A stretch of DNA of 64,000 nucleotides. Origin: Streptomyces sp. NBC_01551 (lineage in GTDB: Bacteria > Actinomycetota > Actinomycetes > Streptomycetales > Streptomycetaceae). The notes below the pieces were generated by a model. That model saw only the letters and a program-made list of their open reading frames with translations. It searched no databases and was not told the DNA's origin. Location: the NCBI RefSeq assembly GCF_026339935.1, contig NZ_JAPEPX010000001.1, positions 5,297,501-5,361,500 on the forward strand, read 5' to 3'. Below are positions 9,005-20,083 of this stretch, one piece after another (position 1 is the first letter of the stretch; every line of letters starts with the position of its first letter). The translations under genes were made by a program, and so were the position numbers.

Positions 9005-9547
9005 ATGGAAGAAGCCACTCCCGTAGCCCCGGCCACTCCCGCGGTCCGGGCCGCTCCCGTCGTCCGGCCGGCCCGGCCCGAGGACCTGCCCCGCCTCGTC
9101 CAACTCGTCGACGAGCACGTCGCGTACGAGCGGTCCGCCCCGCGCCCGCCGGGACTCGCCGGCCGGCTCGGCCCGCAACTGTTCGCCGAGGGCGCCCGGC
9201 TGTGGGTGCTGCTCGCCGAGACCCCGGACGGCACGGTCGCCGGATACGCCGCCTGCTCGGCGGAGTTCGCGTTCTGGGACGCCCGGCACTACCTCCACAT
9301 GGACTGCCTCTACCTCGCCGAGGACGCCCGGGGGCACGGTCTGGGCGCCGCGCTGATGGAGGGCGTGGCCGGGCTCGCGCGGGAGCTCGGCCTCGACCAG
9401 GTGCAGTGGCAGACCCCGGACTGGAACGAGGGCGCGATCCGGTTCTACGACCGGCTGGGGGCGACGGGCACGGCGAAGCGCCGGTACGGGTGGGAGGTTC
9501 CCGGCGCTGTTCAGCCCCAGGTTCGGGAGCAGAGCACCAGTCGGTAG
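9005..9547 (+). CDS. GNAT-family N-acetyltransferase
   Basis: About 180 residues with a GCN5-type acetyl-CoA fold: VVRPARPEDLPRLVQLVDEH at the start of the domain, MDCLYLAEDARGHGLGAALM (motif A, pantetheine-binding RGHGLG loop) and WNEGAIRFYDRLGA (motif B). It transfers acetyl from acetyl-CoA to an unknown amine. ATG at 9005 is preferred, with G-rich AGGATGGGG upstream; ATG at 8996 is in frame. The 3' end overlaps the convergent VOC gene by 37 nt. Confidence 0.88.
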   Translation: MEEATPVAPATPAVRAAPVVRPARPEDLPRLVQLVDEHVAYERSAPRPPGLAGRLGPQLFAEGARLWVLLAETPDGTVAGYAACSAEFAFWDARHYLHMDCLYLAEDARGHGLGAALMEGVAGLARELGLDQVQWQTPDWNEGAIRFYDRLGATGTAKRRYGWEVPGAVQPQVREQSTSR

Positions 9548-9945
9548 CCGTCCGGGTCGGCGACCGTCACGCCGTACTCGTCCCAGTACGGGTTGTGCGC
9601 GGGGACGCGGGTTCCGCCGGCCGCCACCAGGGCGTCGACCAGGGCCTCGTCCACGGGGGCGCCGAGGTAGACCACGAACAGGTCCTCCACCGTCGGCGTC
9701 GGCTCCAGCGGGTGTTCGGGGTCGTGCGTCAGCTCGAAGTGCCAGGCGCCGCCCGGCGGGCCGACCATCACGAGGTCGTGCTCGCCCGGTACGCGCTCGG
9801 TGGTGCGCCACTGCACGGCCAGGCCGAGGCCGTCCACGTAGAAGCGTTCGGCTGCGGCGAGGTCCCGGGAGGGGCGGGCCACCCGGACATGGGTCGCGGC
9901 ACCGACGGCCGGGGCGGCGGGCTGGGACGACGTTTCCTGAGGCAT
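9511..9945 (-). CDS. VOC-superfamily (glyoxalase-like) protein
   Basis: 144 residues in two beta-alpha-beta-beta-beta units: THVRVARPSRDLAAAERFY at about 18-36 and a second half ending VTVADPDGYRLVLCSRT. Glyoxalase, dioxygenase and resistance proteins share this fold; which activity applies cannot be read here. His and Glu residues placed as possible metal ligands include WHFELTHD. The start ATG is at 9945 and homology begins soon after. Its last 37 nt overlap the end of the GNAT gene on the other strand. Confidence 0.85.
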   Translation of the reverse strand: MPQETSSQPAAPAVGAATHVRVARPSRDLAAAERFYVDGLGLAVQWRTTERVPGEHDLVMVGPPGGAWHFELTHDPEHPLEPTPTVEDLFVVYLGAPVDEALVDALVAAGGTRVPAHNPYWDEYGVTVADPDGYRLVLCSRTWG

Positions 9946-10025
9946 GGCCCGACCATACGATCTTGGAACCCGCTCTGGCCAGATCGGTCCGGGATCCGCC
10001 GCCGCCGGACGCGCCCCGGTCGCTC

Positions 10026-11324
10026 TCACGGGTCCGGCGTCACCGCCACGAGCCGTTCGTACGCCGCCAGTACGGTCCGGGACTGGTGCTCCACCTGGGT
10101 GGCCACCGGCACCCAGCGGGCCTGGAAGCGCGCCGCGAACTCCTCGCACCAGCCGGTGACCAGCCGGTCCAGCCCGGGCGCCGCCGGATGGTGGCGCACG
10201 CGCAGGACGCGCAGCAGCATCGCGGCGGCGCGCAGCGACAGGCGGCGACCGAAGGCGTCGATGCTGCCGATGTACGCGGCGGTGGCCTCGGTGGGCGCGC
10301 CGGGCCCCGTCCACTCGGCGGCGATCAGCGGGATCAGGGCCAGCGTCCAGTCCACGGCCCGCAGCAGCGGCGCGGCGCCGTCGCCACCGTCCGCCCCGCC
10401 GTCCGCGATGCCGTCCGGGAGGCCGTTGCGTACGGCCGCGACCCGCGCGGCGTCCACGGTGAGCCGGGCGGCCAGCATCCGCAGGGCCCCGCGCGGGTCG
10501 GGGTGCGGGGCCGGGTCGTCCACCAGGTCGGAGGCCCACATGGGGACTTCGACGATCGCGGTGGTCCCGGCGTACCGGTGGGCGTGGTACCAGGTGCTGA
10601 GCCGGGTGTCCTCCGGGTGGAAGGCCCCGGCGGCGTTGGTAGCGGGCTCCGGCATGACGAAGATCCCCGCGCCGGGGGAGGGCCAGCCGGCCGCGTCGGA
10701 CGCGGAGGTCTCCACGGGGATGCGCAGTTCGGCGGCGGACTTGCCGAAGGGCTCGGCGAGGCCCGGTATGTCCCGGGTGAGCTGGACCCAGGAGCCGCCG
10801 AGGTCGGTGCCGTGCAGGGAGACCTGGAGGACCGGCCGGAGTTCGTCGATGACGGCGGTCAGGGCGCGGGTCTCGGGCGGCAGCCGGTCCGGGGGCAGTA
10901 AAGACGGGGCCCACTCGGGCTGTTCGGGGCCGGGCGGCCGGAAGAAGTTGCGGTGGTAGTCGAGGAGGGAGTACGGGCGCGGGGTGCGGTGCAGGGCCGC
11001 GCCGTCGGGGTCCGCGCAGAGCAGGAAGTGCCAGCCGCACCCGGCGCGGGGCGCGGGGTCGCGGATGACGCGGCGGGCGAGGTCGAGGGCGGTGGCGCCG
11101 CCGACGGGCTCGTTGGCGTGGGCTCCGGCGACGACGAGCACGTGCCGGGACGCTCTCGCGGGTCGCACGGAGAGCAGCCAGAGCGGAGCCCCGCCCCGGG
11201 AGGTCCCGGCCTGCCGGAGCCGGACCAGCCGGGGCTCGGCGTCGGCCAGCGCGCGGGCGGCCAGGGCCAGTTCGTGCGGGGTGGGATAGCACATGTCACG
11301 GATGAGGGTCACAAGTGATGCCAT
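10026..11324 (-). CDS. M14-family zinc carboxypeptidase-like protein
   Basis: 432 residues. The zinc-binding HxxE motif of M14 peptidases is seen in VVAGAHANEPVGG near residue 73, and the third ligand region in QVSLHGTDLGGSW near 170. No signal peptide is apparent, pointing to a cytoplasmic enzyme, perhaps acting on a cell-wall peptide or amino-acid conjugate. Arg-rich surface patches and an insertion around YRNFFRPP-like sequence (DYHRNFFRPP) are usual for the family. ATG at 11324 gives the longest form; ATG at 11294 (MCYPTP) is an alternative start. It stands alone, downstream of a 294-bp gap. Substrate unknown. Confidence 0.85.
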   Translation of the reverse strand: MASLVTLIRDMCYPTPHELALAARALADAEPRLVRLRQAGTSRGGAPLWLLSVRPARASRHVLVVAGAHANEPVGGATALDLARRVIRDPAPRAGCGWHFLLCADPDGAALHRTPRPYSLLDYHRNFFRPPGPEQPEWAPSLLPPDRLPPETRALTAVIDELRPVLQVSLHGTDLGGSWVQLTRDIPGLAEPFGKSAAELRIPVETSASDAAGWPSPGAGIFVMPEPATNAAGAFHPEDTRLSTWYHAHRYAGTTAIVEVPMWASDLVDDPAPHPDPRGALRMLAARLTVDAARVAAVRNGLPDGIADGGADGGDGAAPLLRAVDWTLALIPLIAAEWTGPGAPTEATAAYIGSIDAFGRRLSLRAAAMLLRVLRVRHHPAAPGLDRLVTGWCEEFAARFQARWVPVATQVEHQSRTVLAAYERLVAVTPDP

Positions 11325-11618
11325 GCCCGCCGCGCATGCCCCCTACTGCTCCGCACGCCCCACCATTTTCCGAAGAAACCCCTGGCCAAAGCCTCGCCAC
11401 CCCAGCGCCCGCACGGGCGGCCGAGAGCCGATCGAACTCCGATCGAACTCGCCGGCGAGGCCGCCGACGCCCCCTCCGGGGCGGTCCGGGCAGCGGCGGC
11501 GCGCGGCGGCGCCGGCACGGACGGCTGCGGCGGCGACGGCGACGCGAACGCCGAGGTCGCCTGCCAGGCTTGACCGGGCCGGGCCGGGCCGGGCCGGGCC
11601 GGGCGCGGCTCGGGGGCG
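11325..11618. other. Intergenic gap with a (GGGCC)n tandem repeat
   Basis: No gene is supported here. At 11576-11604 there are five complete copies of the pentamer gggcc plus a partial copy, starting 15 nt beyond the stop of the dihydrolipoamide dehydrogenase gene. The rest should hold the promoter of the M14 peptidase gene (near 11325-11420, the only AT-richer part). Confidence 0.6.
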
Positions 11619-13058
11619 CTACTGCTGGTGGAGGCCTCGGGAGGCGAGGGTGAGGAAGGCTTCGCCCACCGCCTCCGACAGCGTCGGATGGGCGTGGACG
11701 TGCCGCGCCACGTCCGACGGCTCCGCGTCCCAGCCCACGATCAGCTGGCTCTCCGCGATCATCTCCGACACGTGCGGCCCCACCAGGTGCACGCCCAGCA
11801 CCCGCCCGTTCCGCTGCGCGACCACCTTCACCGAGCCGCCCTGCCCGTGCACCATCCCCTTCGCCACCGCCGTCAACGGCATCGTGTTGACCACCACGTC
11901 GTACGACGCGGCCCGCGCCTCCGCCTCCGTCAGCCCCACCGCCGCCGTCTGCGGCGACGAGTACGTCACCCTCGGCACCGCCGCGTAGTCCACCGGCGGG
12001 CTCGCGACCCCGGCCAGGGTCTCGGCCACCAGCAGCCCCTCCGCGAACGAGGCGTGCGCCAGCCCCAGCGACGGCGGCGGCAGCAGGTCGCCCACCACGT
12101 GGATCCCCGCGACCGCCGTCTCCAGCCGCGACCAGTCGGCCGGCGCCACGAACCCCCGCCCGTCGGTGGCCAGTCCGGCCGCCGCCAGGTCCAGCCCGTC
12201 GGTCACCGGAACCCGCCCGACCGCCACCAGCAGGCGCTCCGCCGTCAGCTCCCGCACGTCCCCGCGCGGACCCCGCACGGTGGCCCGTACGCCCCCGCCC
12301 GCCGGCCGCTCGACCCCTTCCAGCCGGGCCCCGGTCCGCACGTCGATCCCGCGCTTCTTCAGCCCCCGCGTCAGATGCCGCGAGACGTCCGCGTCCTCCA
12401 GCGGAACCAGCCGGTCCGCAGCCTCGACCAGCGTCACCTCCGCGCCCATCGAGCGGTGGAACGAGGCGTACTCCACCCCGATCGCCCCGCCGCCGAGCAC
12501 CAGCACCGACCCCGGCAGCCCGGGCGCGAACAACGCGTCGTCGCTGGTGACGACGGTGTGCCCGTCCGGCTCCAGCCCCGGCAGGACGCGCGGCCGCGAG
12601 CCGGTGGCCAGCACGACGCCGCGCCGCGCGGTGAACTCCCGCCCGTCCTGCGTCCGCACGGAGCGCGGCCCGGTCAGCCGGGCCCCGGTGCGCACCACCC
12701 GCACGCCCGCGTGCTCCAGGTGCCCCTCCACGCCCTTGTGGTTGCGCGCGACGATGCCGTCCCGCGTCGCGGTCAGGGCGGCCCAGTCCACGGACTCCAC
12801 GCTCGCCCGGACCCCCCACCGCTCCCGCGCCTCGGCCACGCCGTCAACGAGTTCGGCCGCGTGCAGCATCGCCTTGCTGGGGATGCAGCCGCGGTGCAGG
12901 CAGGTCCCGCCGACCTTGTCGCGTTCCGCGAGGACGACGCTCAGGCCGAGGGTCGCGGCGCGCAGGGCGGTGCTGTAGCCGCCGGTTCCGCCGCCGATCA
13001 CGATCACGTCCGCGGTGTCGGGGATGGTCTCGGTGCTCACGCTGGTCTCGGTGTTCAT
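11619..13058 (-). CDS. lpdA: Dihydrolipoamide dehydrogenase (E3-type flavoprotein)
   Basis: 479 residues. The FAD-binding GGGTGG fold is at about 22-27, followed by the redox disulfide in GGTCLHRGCIPSK (Cys53, Cys58), a second nucleotide-binding motif VLGGGAIGVEYAS, and the C-terminal HAHPTLSEA with the catalytic His-Glu pair. It reoxidises dihydrolipoyl groups of 2-oxoacid dehydrogenase complexes with NAD+. The start ATG at 13058 is chosen; GTG at 13040 is also possible. No E1/E2 genes are nearby, so this may be a second, stand-alone copy. The divergent LysR gene 84 bp away is its likely regulator. Confidence 0.93.
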   Translation of the reverse strand: MNTETSVSTETIPDTADVIVIGGGTGGYSTALRAATLGLSVVLAERDKVGGTCLHRGCIPSKAMLHAAELVDGVAEARERWGVRASVESVDWAALTATRDGIVARNHKGVEGHLEHAGVRVVRTGARLTGPRSVRTQDGREFTARRGVVLATGSRPRVLPGLEPDGHTVVTSDDALFAPGLPGSVLVLGGGAIGVEYASFHRSMGAEVTLVEAADRLVPLEDADVSRHLTRGLKKRGIDVRTGARLEGVERPAGGGVRATVRGPRGDVRELTAERLLVAVGRVPVTDGLDLAAAGLATDGRGFVAPADWSRLETAVAGIHVVGDLLPPPSLGLAHASFAEGLLVAETLAGVASPPVDYAAVPRVTYSSPQTAAVGLTEAEARAASYDVVVNTMPLTAVAKGMVHGQGGSVKVVAQRNGRVLGVHLVGPHVSEMIAESQLIVGWDAEPSDVARHVHAHPTLSEAVGEAFLTLASRGLHQQ

Positions 13059-13141
13059 GTGGCCAGCCTGCGCGGCCCGTTGCGATGAATCCAAGGCAAT
13101 GATCTTCTCGGTTCCATGCACGCTCTTTATGCTTCCTGCTC

Positions 13142-14014
13142 ATGAGCCTGCGCCAGATGGAGTACTTCCTCACTGTCGTGGAGGAGTCCTCCTTCACCCG
13201 GGCCGCCGAGGCCCTGCACGTCACCCAGCCCGCCCTCTCCCACCAGGTCAAGGCCCTGGAGCGGTCCGTGGGCGGCGCGTTGCTGGAGCGCATGCCGCGC
13301 GCGGTCCGGCTCACCGCCATGGGCCGCGCCTTCCTGCCGCACGCCCAGCTCGCCGTCCGCAGCGCCCGGCAGGCCGAGCGGGCCGCCCGCGCCGCGGCCG
13401 GGGCGACCGGCGGGGAGCTGCACGTCGCCACCGTCCACGCGGTCGCGGTCGGCCTGCTGCCCGCCGTCGCCGCCCGCTGGCGGGAGCTGCACCCCGGCGT
13501 GGCGCTGGTGCTGCGCGAGTACGGGTCCACCGAGGCTCTGGAGGAGCAGCTGGAGCGGGGCGTCGCCGACCTCGCCGTGGGGCCGGAGCCCAAGGACTGG
13601 AGCGGTCCGGTGCTTCCGGTCGGGCAGGAGGAACTCGTCCTGGTCGTGCCGTTCGACGATCCGCTCGCTGGGCGGGGCGCCGTCCGGCTCACCGAGCTCG
13701 CCGACCGGGACTGGATCCGCTGCGCGATGGAGCCCGTGGTGCACGGCGAGGCGTTCATCGACTGGGCGTGCGGGCGGGTGGGCTTCACCCCGCGCACGGT
13801 GCTCCGTACGGAACACACCTCGACGGCGGTGCGGATGGCCGCCGCCGGGGTGGGCGTCGTCGTGGCCCCGGCCCACATGGTCCGGGGCGCCGTCGGCGAG
13901 GACTGCGTGCTGCTCTCCCTGGATCCGCCGTGGCACCGGCCGCTGGCGGTGTTCTCCCGGGTCCCGCTGACCGGTGCCGCCGCGGCCTTCGCCCGGCTAC
14001 TCGACGCGCAGTAG
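13142..14014 (+). CDS. LysR-family transcriptional regulator, divergent from lpdA
   Basis: 290 residues. The helix-turn-helix is in LRQMEYFLTVVEESSFTRAA and QPALSHQVKALE; an effector-binding domain starts near residue 90 (GELHVATVHAVAVGLLP). The divergent layout with the dihydrolipoamide dehydrogenase gene is the classic LysR arrangement, so it probably controls that gene and itself; the effector is unknown. The gene's last 18 nt overlap the end of treY on the opposite strand. Confidence 0.92.
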   Translation: MSLRQMEYFLTVVEESSFTRAAEALHVTQPALSHQVKALERSVGGALLERMPRAVRLTAMGRAFLPHAQLAVRSARQAERAARAAAGATGGELHVATVHAVAVGLLPAVAARWRELHPGVALVLREYGSTEALEEQLERGVADLAVGPEPKDWSGPVLPVGQEELVLVVPFDDPLAGRGAVRLTELADRDWIRCAMEPVVHGEAFIDWACGRVGFTPRTVLRTEHTSTAVRMAAAGVGVVVAPAHMVRGAVGEDCVLLSLDPPWHRPLAVFSRVPLTGAAAAFARLLDAQ

Positions 14015-16351
14015 CGCCACCGCCGGCCGGTCGCGCAACAGCTCGGCCAGCGGCGTCTCGCCCAGGTACGAGCCGTACGAGCCCTCCTGGCCCAGGGGAG
14101 CCCAGCGGCCCGGCGGCAGGGCCAGGGCGGTATCGCGCCAGCCGCCGGCCCCGGCGAGCCGGAGCGAGAGCCGGGTGGCCACCGCGACGAGCCCGGGCGA
14201 GGCCCCCGCCCCCGGGCCGGCCCCCCGGGCGAAGGCGACGCAGTGCCCGGCCGCCGGGCCGCGCGCGGCGAGCGGGGCGTAGCCGCTGAACAGCCCCGGC
14301 CGGTCGCGGCGCAGCCGCAGCAGCGCCGCCGTCAGGGCGAGCTTCTCGTCCGCCGCGCCCTGTGGGGCGGCGCCCGCGTCGAGCCGGGCCAGCTCCTCCC
14401 GGGGGAAGCGGGCCGGGCGCCGGTTGTCGGGGTCGACCAGCGCCCGGTACTCGGTCTCGGCGCCCTGATAGATCTCCGGCACCCCCGGCATGGCCAGGTG
14501 CAGCAGCGTCATCCCCAGCACGTTGGCCCGCGCGGCGCCCGCGAACTCCGCCGCCCCGGGCCCGACGACGTCCACCGGGTCGCCGGGCGGGCCGGGGAGC
14601 AGCGCTTCGATCCCCGGGCCCGGGACCAGCGCGTCGATACCCGCCTCGTACGCCGCGTCCGGGTCGGTCCAGGTGGTGCGCAGGCCGGCCTCGCGGGCCG
14701 ACTTCAGCAAGGCCTCGGTCAGCCGGGTCGCCCGGTCCGGCGCCTCCCCGAGGCCGAGCGCGCTCTGCCGGGCCACCCAGGCGAGCTGCGGGTCCGCGCC
14801 GTCGGCCGGCGCCGGCCCGCCCATCAGCCCCGGTGCCTGCGACAGCACCGCGATCCGGGCCCGGACGTCCGCGCTGCGCTTGGTGTCGTGCGTGGACAAC
14901 ACCGTCCCGGAGGCGGGCCAGTCCCGCTCCAGCTCCGCGCAGTACGCGTGGAACTCCGCCACCGGCACCGCCGGATCCCCCGGGTCCCCGCCCACCTCCG
15001 TGGCCGACAGCAGCGGGGCGTACCGGTAGAACGCCCGGTCCTCCAGGGACTTGGCCCGCAGCGCCGCCGAGGTCTGGGCGAAGCGCGCCGCGAACGCCGG
15101 ATCCCGCAGCAGGAGGTCCCGTACGGACGCCACCGCCTCGGCGCCGACGGCCTCGGCCGCCCGCTCCAGGGCCCGCGGCGGCAGCCCCGGGCCGCCCGGA
15201 TACGGCCGGTAGACCGGAAATGCGATCAGCAACTCCCGTACGGCTGCGGCATGTTCCGGCCCAGCCAGGCGTTCCAGCGCCGCCAGCTCCGCGGCGAGAT
15301 CGCCGGTCAGGACCTCCCGCGCACAGGCCGCCGCCGTCTCCTCCCAGTCGGGCAGGCCGGTGAACTCCACGTACCGCGCGGCGAGTTCGCGTACCCCTTC
15401 CGGGTCGGTGAACAGCCCGTCCACCCGGTGCAGCGCGTCGTACCCGGTGGTGCCCGCCACCGGCCAGTCGCGCGGCAGCCGCTCCCGGCGGGCCAGGATC
15501 TTCTCCACCACCACCCAGCACCCGTCCCCGACGGCCGTCCGCAGCCGCCGCAGGTACTCCTGCGGATCCGCCAGCCCGTCCACGTGGTCGATCCGCAGCC
15601 CCTCGGCCACCCCGTCCCGGACCAGCTCCAGCACCTTGGCGTGGGTGGCCTCGAACACCCCCGGGTCCTCCACCCGGACCCCGATCAGCTCGGAAATCGT
15701 GAAGAAGCGGCGGTAGTTGAGCTGCGTCCGCGCCTCCCGCCACCACGCGGGCCGGTACCACTGCGCGGCCAGCAGCTCCGGCAGCGGCAGTCCGGCCGTC
15801 CCCGCCCGCAGCGGGAACACGTGGTCGCCGTGGCGCAGCAGCTCCCCGTCGGCCGTGAGCTCGCCCGGGGAGAGGGGCCCGGCCAGCACCGGCAGCAGCA
15901 CCTGCCCGCCGCCCGCCTCCCAGTCGATGTCGAACCAGCGCGCGTACGGGGAGTGCGGCCCCTCCCGCAGCACCTCCCACAGCGGCCGGTTCAGGTGCAG
16001 TGGCCGCGGTACGGCCATGTGGTTCGGGACGATGTCGAGGACCAGGCCGAGCCCGTGAGCCCGGGCGGTCTCCGCCAGGGCCCGCAGCCCCGGCTCGCCG
16101 CCGAGCTCCGGGCGCACCCGGGTGTGGTCGGTGACGTCGTACCCGTGATCGGAGCCGGGGACCGCCTCCAGTACGGGGGAGAGGTGCAGGTGGGAGACGC
16201 CGAGCGAGGCGAGGTGGGACACCGCCTCCCCGGCCGCCGCGAACGGGAAGTCGGGGCCCAGCTGGAGGCGGTACGTCGACGTGGGTGACGCCTGGGTGAC
16301 GGCTGTCGGAACGTCAGGTTCCGATCGGGGGCGCGCGTACGGCTGGCTCAT
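13997..16351 (-). CDS. treY: Malto-oligosyltrehalose synthase TreY
   Basis: 784 residues. TreY turns the reducing end of maltodextrins into a trehalose (alpha-1,1) linkage; TreZ then releases trehalose. GH13 signatures: VLDIVPNHMA (about 105), GLRIDHVDGL with nucleophile Asp255, VVEKILARRERLP with Glu283, and STHDTKRSADVRAR (region IV), the last typical of TreY. The N-terminus STYRLQLGPDFPF is the usual family start. ATG at 16351 has no clear ribosome site; ATG at 16396 is an in-frame alternative. It overlaps the LysR 3' end by 18 nt. treZ and glgX are on the same strand on either side, completing a glycogen-to-trehalose set. Confidence 0.95.
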   Translation of the reverse strand: MSQPYARPRSEPDVPTAVTQASPTSTYRLQLGPDFPFAAAGEAVSHLASLGVSHLHLSPVLEAVPGSDHGYDVTDHTRVRPELGGEPGLRALAETARAHGLGLVLDIVPNHMAVPRPLHLNRPLWEVLREGPHSPYARWFDIDWEAGGGQVLLPVLAGPLSPGELTADGELLRHGDHVFPLRAGTAGLPLPELLAAQWYRPAWWREARTQLNYRRFFTISELIGVRVEDPGVFEATHAKVLELVRDGVAEGLRIDHVDGLADPQEYLRRLRTAVGDGCWVVVEKILARRERLPRDWPVAGTTGYDALHRVDGLFTDPEGVRELAARYVEFTGLPDWEETAAACAREVLTGDLAAELAALERLAGPEHAAAVRELLIAFPVYRPYPGGPGLPPRALERAAEAVGAEAVASVRDLLLRDPAFAARFAQTSAALRAKSLEDRAFYRYAPLLSATEVGGDPGDPAVPVAEFHAYCAELERDWPASGTVLSTHDTKRSADVRARIAVLSQAPGLMGGPAPADGADPQLAWVARQSALGLGEAPDRATRLTEALLKSAREAGLRTTWTDPDAAYEAGIDALVPGPGIEALLPGPPGDPVDVVGPGAAEFAGAARANVLGMTLLHLAMPGVPEIYQGAETEYRALVDPDNRRPARFPREELARLDAGAAPQGAADEKLALTAALLRLRRDRPGLFSGYAPLAARGPAAGHCVAFARGAGPGAGASPGLVAVATRLSLRLAGAGGWRDTALALPPGRWAPLGQEGSYGSYLGETPLAELLRDRPAVALLRVE

Positions 16352-16433
16352 GAGAACGTACGTACCCACCCTGCGGGATTCCGTGCCATTACCCAATGCA
16401 TCCGGGTGATCGCATGGAGTTAGCGTTGATCAA

Positions 16434-17692
16434 GTGTTTGGAACCGTCGACACCTATCGAAGAGTCATCGCCCTGACCGGGCCCCTCCTGCCGCTCATGT
16501 CCTTCCTCGCCCGACTGCCCGTCGCGATGTCCCAGTTCGGGAGCGTCCTGCTGGTCGCCGAGACCAGTGGCTCCCTCGCCACCGCCGGCATCGTCGGCGG
16601 CACCCTCTCCGCCGGCCAGGTGGTCTGCGGACCCGTCCTCGGTCGGCTCTCCGACCGCCACGGGCAACGCCCCGTGGTGCTGACCGCCGCCGCCGTCAAC
16701 GCGGTCGCCACCGCCGCCCTCGTCGCCGGGGCCCTCGGCGGCCTCGCCACCCTCCCGCTCGCCGCCCTCGGGGCCGTCACCGGCGCCTCCGTACCGCTGA
16801 TCGGCCCGCTCGCCCGCACCCGCTCCGTTGCCCTCGCGCACCGCGCGGGGTCCGGCGAGGGCGTGGTGGGCGCCGTCCACTCGCTCGAAGGCACCCTCGA
16901 CGAGGTCTCGTTCGTCATCGGCCCGGCCCTGGTCGGGCTCGCCGCGCTGATCGCCCACCCAGCCGTCGCCCTCGGCGGCGCCGCGGCCCTCGTCGCCGTC
17001 TTCGGCACGGCCTACGCCCTGCACCCGACCGCCGCCGTCACGGCCGGGTTGCCCGCGGCGGACCGGGCCCGCGCCGCCAAGGGCCGCGTCCGGACCCGGC
17101 AGCCGCGCGTCGTGTACGCCGTGCGGGGTTCGCTCGCCCTCCAGGGCGCCATGTTCGGCGGCTGTCAGGCCGGAATCGCCGCGCTCACCGCGCAGTTGGG
17201 CGTCCCCGGCCAGGCCGGCATCGTCTACGCCGCCATGGGCGTCGTCAGCGCCGCCGTCGGCCTCGCGCTCGGCGCGCTGCCCGCCCGCATCGGGCTCCGG
17301 CTGCGCTGGCGGGTGGCCACCGGCGCCGCGCTGCTGCTCTCCGTACCCCTCCTCCTCACCGACACCCTGGCGCCGCTGTACGCGGTCGTCACCGTCCTCG
17401 GGGCCGCCTACGCCCCCCACCTGATCACCGCGTTCGCGCTCACCGAGCGGGCCGTGGCGCCCGCCCGGCTCGCCGAGGCGATGGCCTTCGCCGCCAGCTC
17501 GCTGGTCGCCGGGCAGGCCCTCGCACTCGCCGTCTCCGGGCGGCTCGCCGAGTGGTACGGGCCCTCCGGGGCCTTCGCGGTCGCCGTGGGCGCGGCCGCG
17601 CTGTCCCTCGGCCTGGCCCTCGCCACCCGGGTCCCGGCCGCCCGCACCCACCACACCGCCGCGCCGGCGCTGACCCCGGCCGAAGGGGTCGC

Positions 17693-17708
<16 letters not shown>
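16434..17708 (+). CDS. MFS transporter
   Basis: 424 residues with about twelve hydrophobic segments. The conserved loop 2-3 motif appears as GRLSDRHGQRPVVL. The hydrophobic core is rich in Ala/Gly/Leu, as in drug or metabolite exporters; substrate unknown. It starts with GTG at 16434, 82 bp from the divergent treY start, without a strong ribosome site. The end overlaps glgX by 16 nt in convergent orientation. Confidence 0.88.
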
Positions 17709-19807
<2,099 letters not shown>

Positions 19808-19940
19808 GGATAACGACTCTTCCCCTCTGCGACGGGCTTGATCCGGCGTGGACCACGTCACTGCCAGATCTTCCCCGAAAGAGGGTCCCCAAGCGGGGAC
19901 TTGGGATGCTCCCACCGGGTGACCCGGAGAGCCGATATGC

Positions 19941-19983
19941 GGGTCAACGGACTATGCGGGCATCGGATAATGGGTCAACGGAC
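19941..19983 (+). promoter_or_regulatory. Direct repeats and possible promoter upstream of the HEPN gene
   Basis: The 12-mer gggtcaacggac occurs at 19941-19952 and 19972-19983, 31 bp apart (about three helical turns). Between them lies GATAAT (19966-19971), a good -10 box, with GTCAAC 17 bp upstream as a poor -35. This could be a + strand promoter for the gene at 20084 with a bound regulator on the repeats; it also sits in the region upstream of the divergent glgX. Confidence 0.4.
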
Positions 19984-20083
19984 CTGCGGCGTACGGCCCG
20001 TCGGGCTGCGTCGGGGCGCACGCGCGGAGTACCCTTCCGTGATCACTGGAGACGGGCGTCCAGACGCAGAAGGCGGTGCACGG

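Noticed and set aside
11576..11604. Tandem gggcc copies as a possible CRISPR or satellite
   Set aside because: A 5-bp repeat without spacers and only five copies is a simple-sequence tract, not an array.
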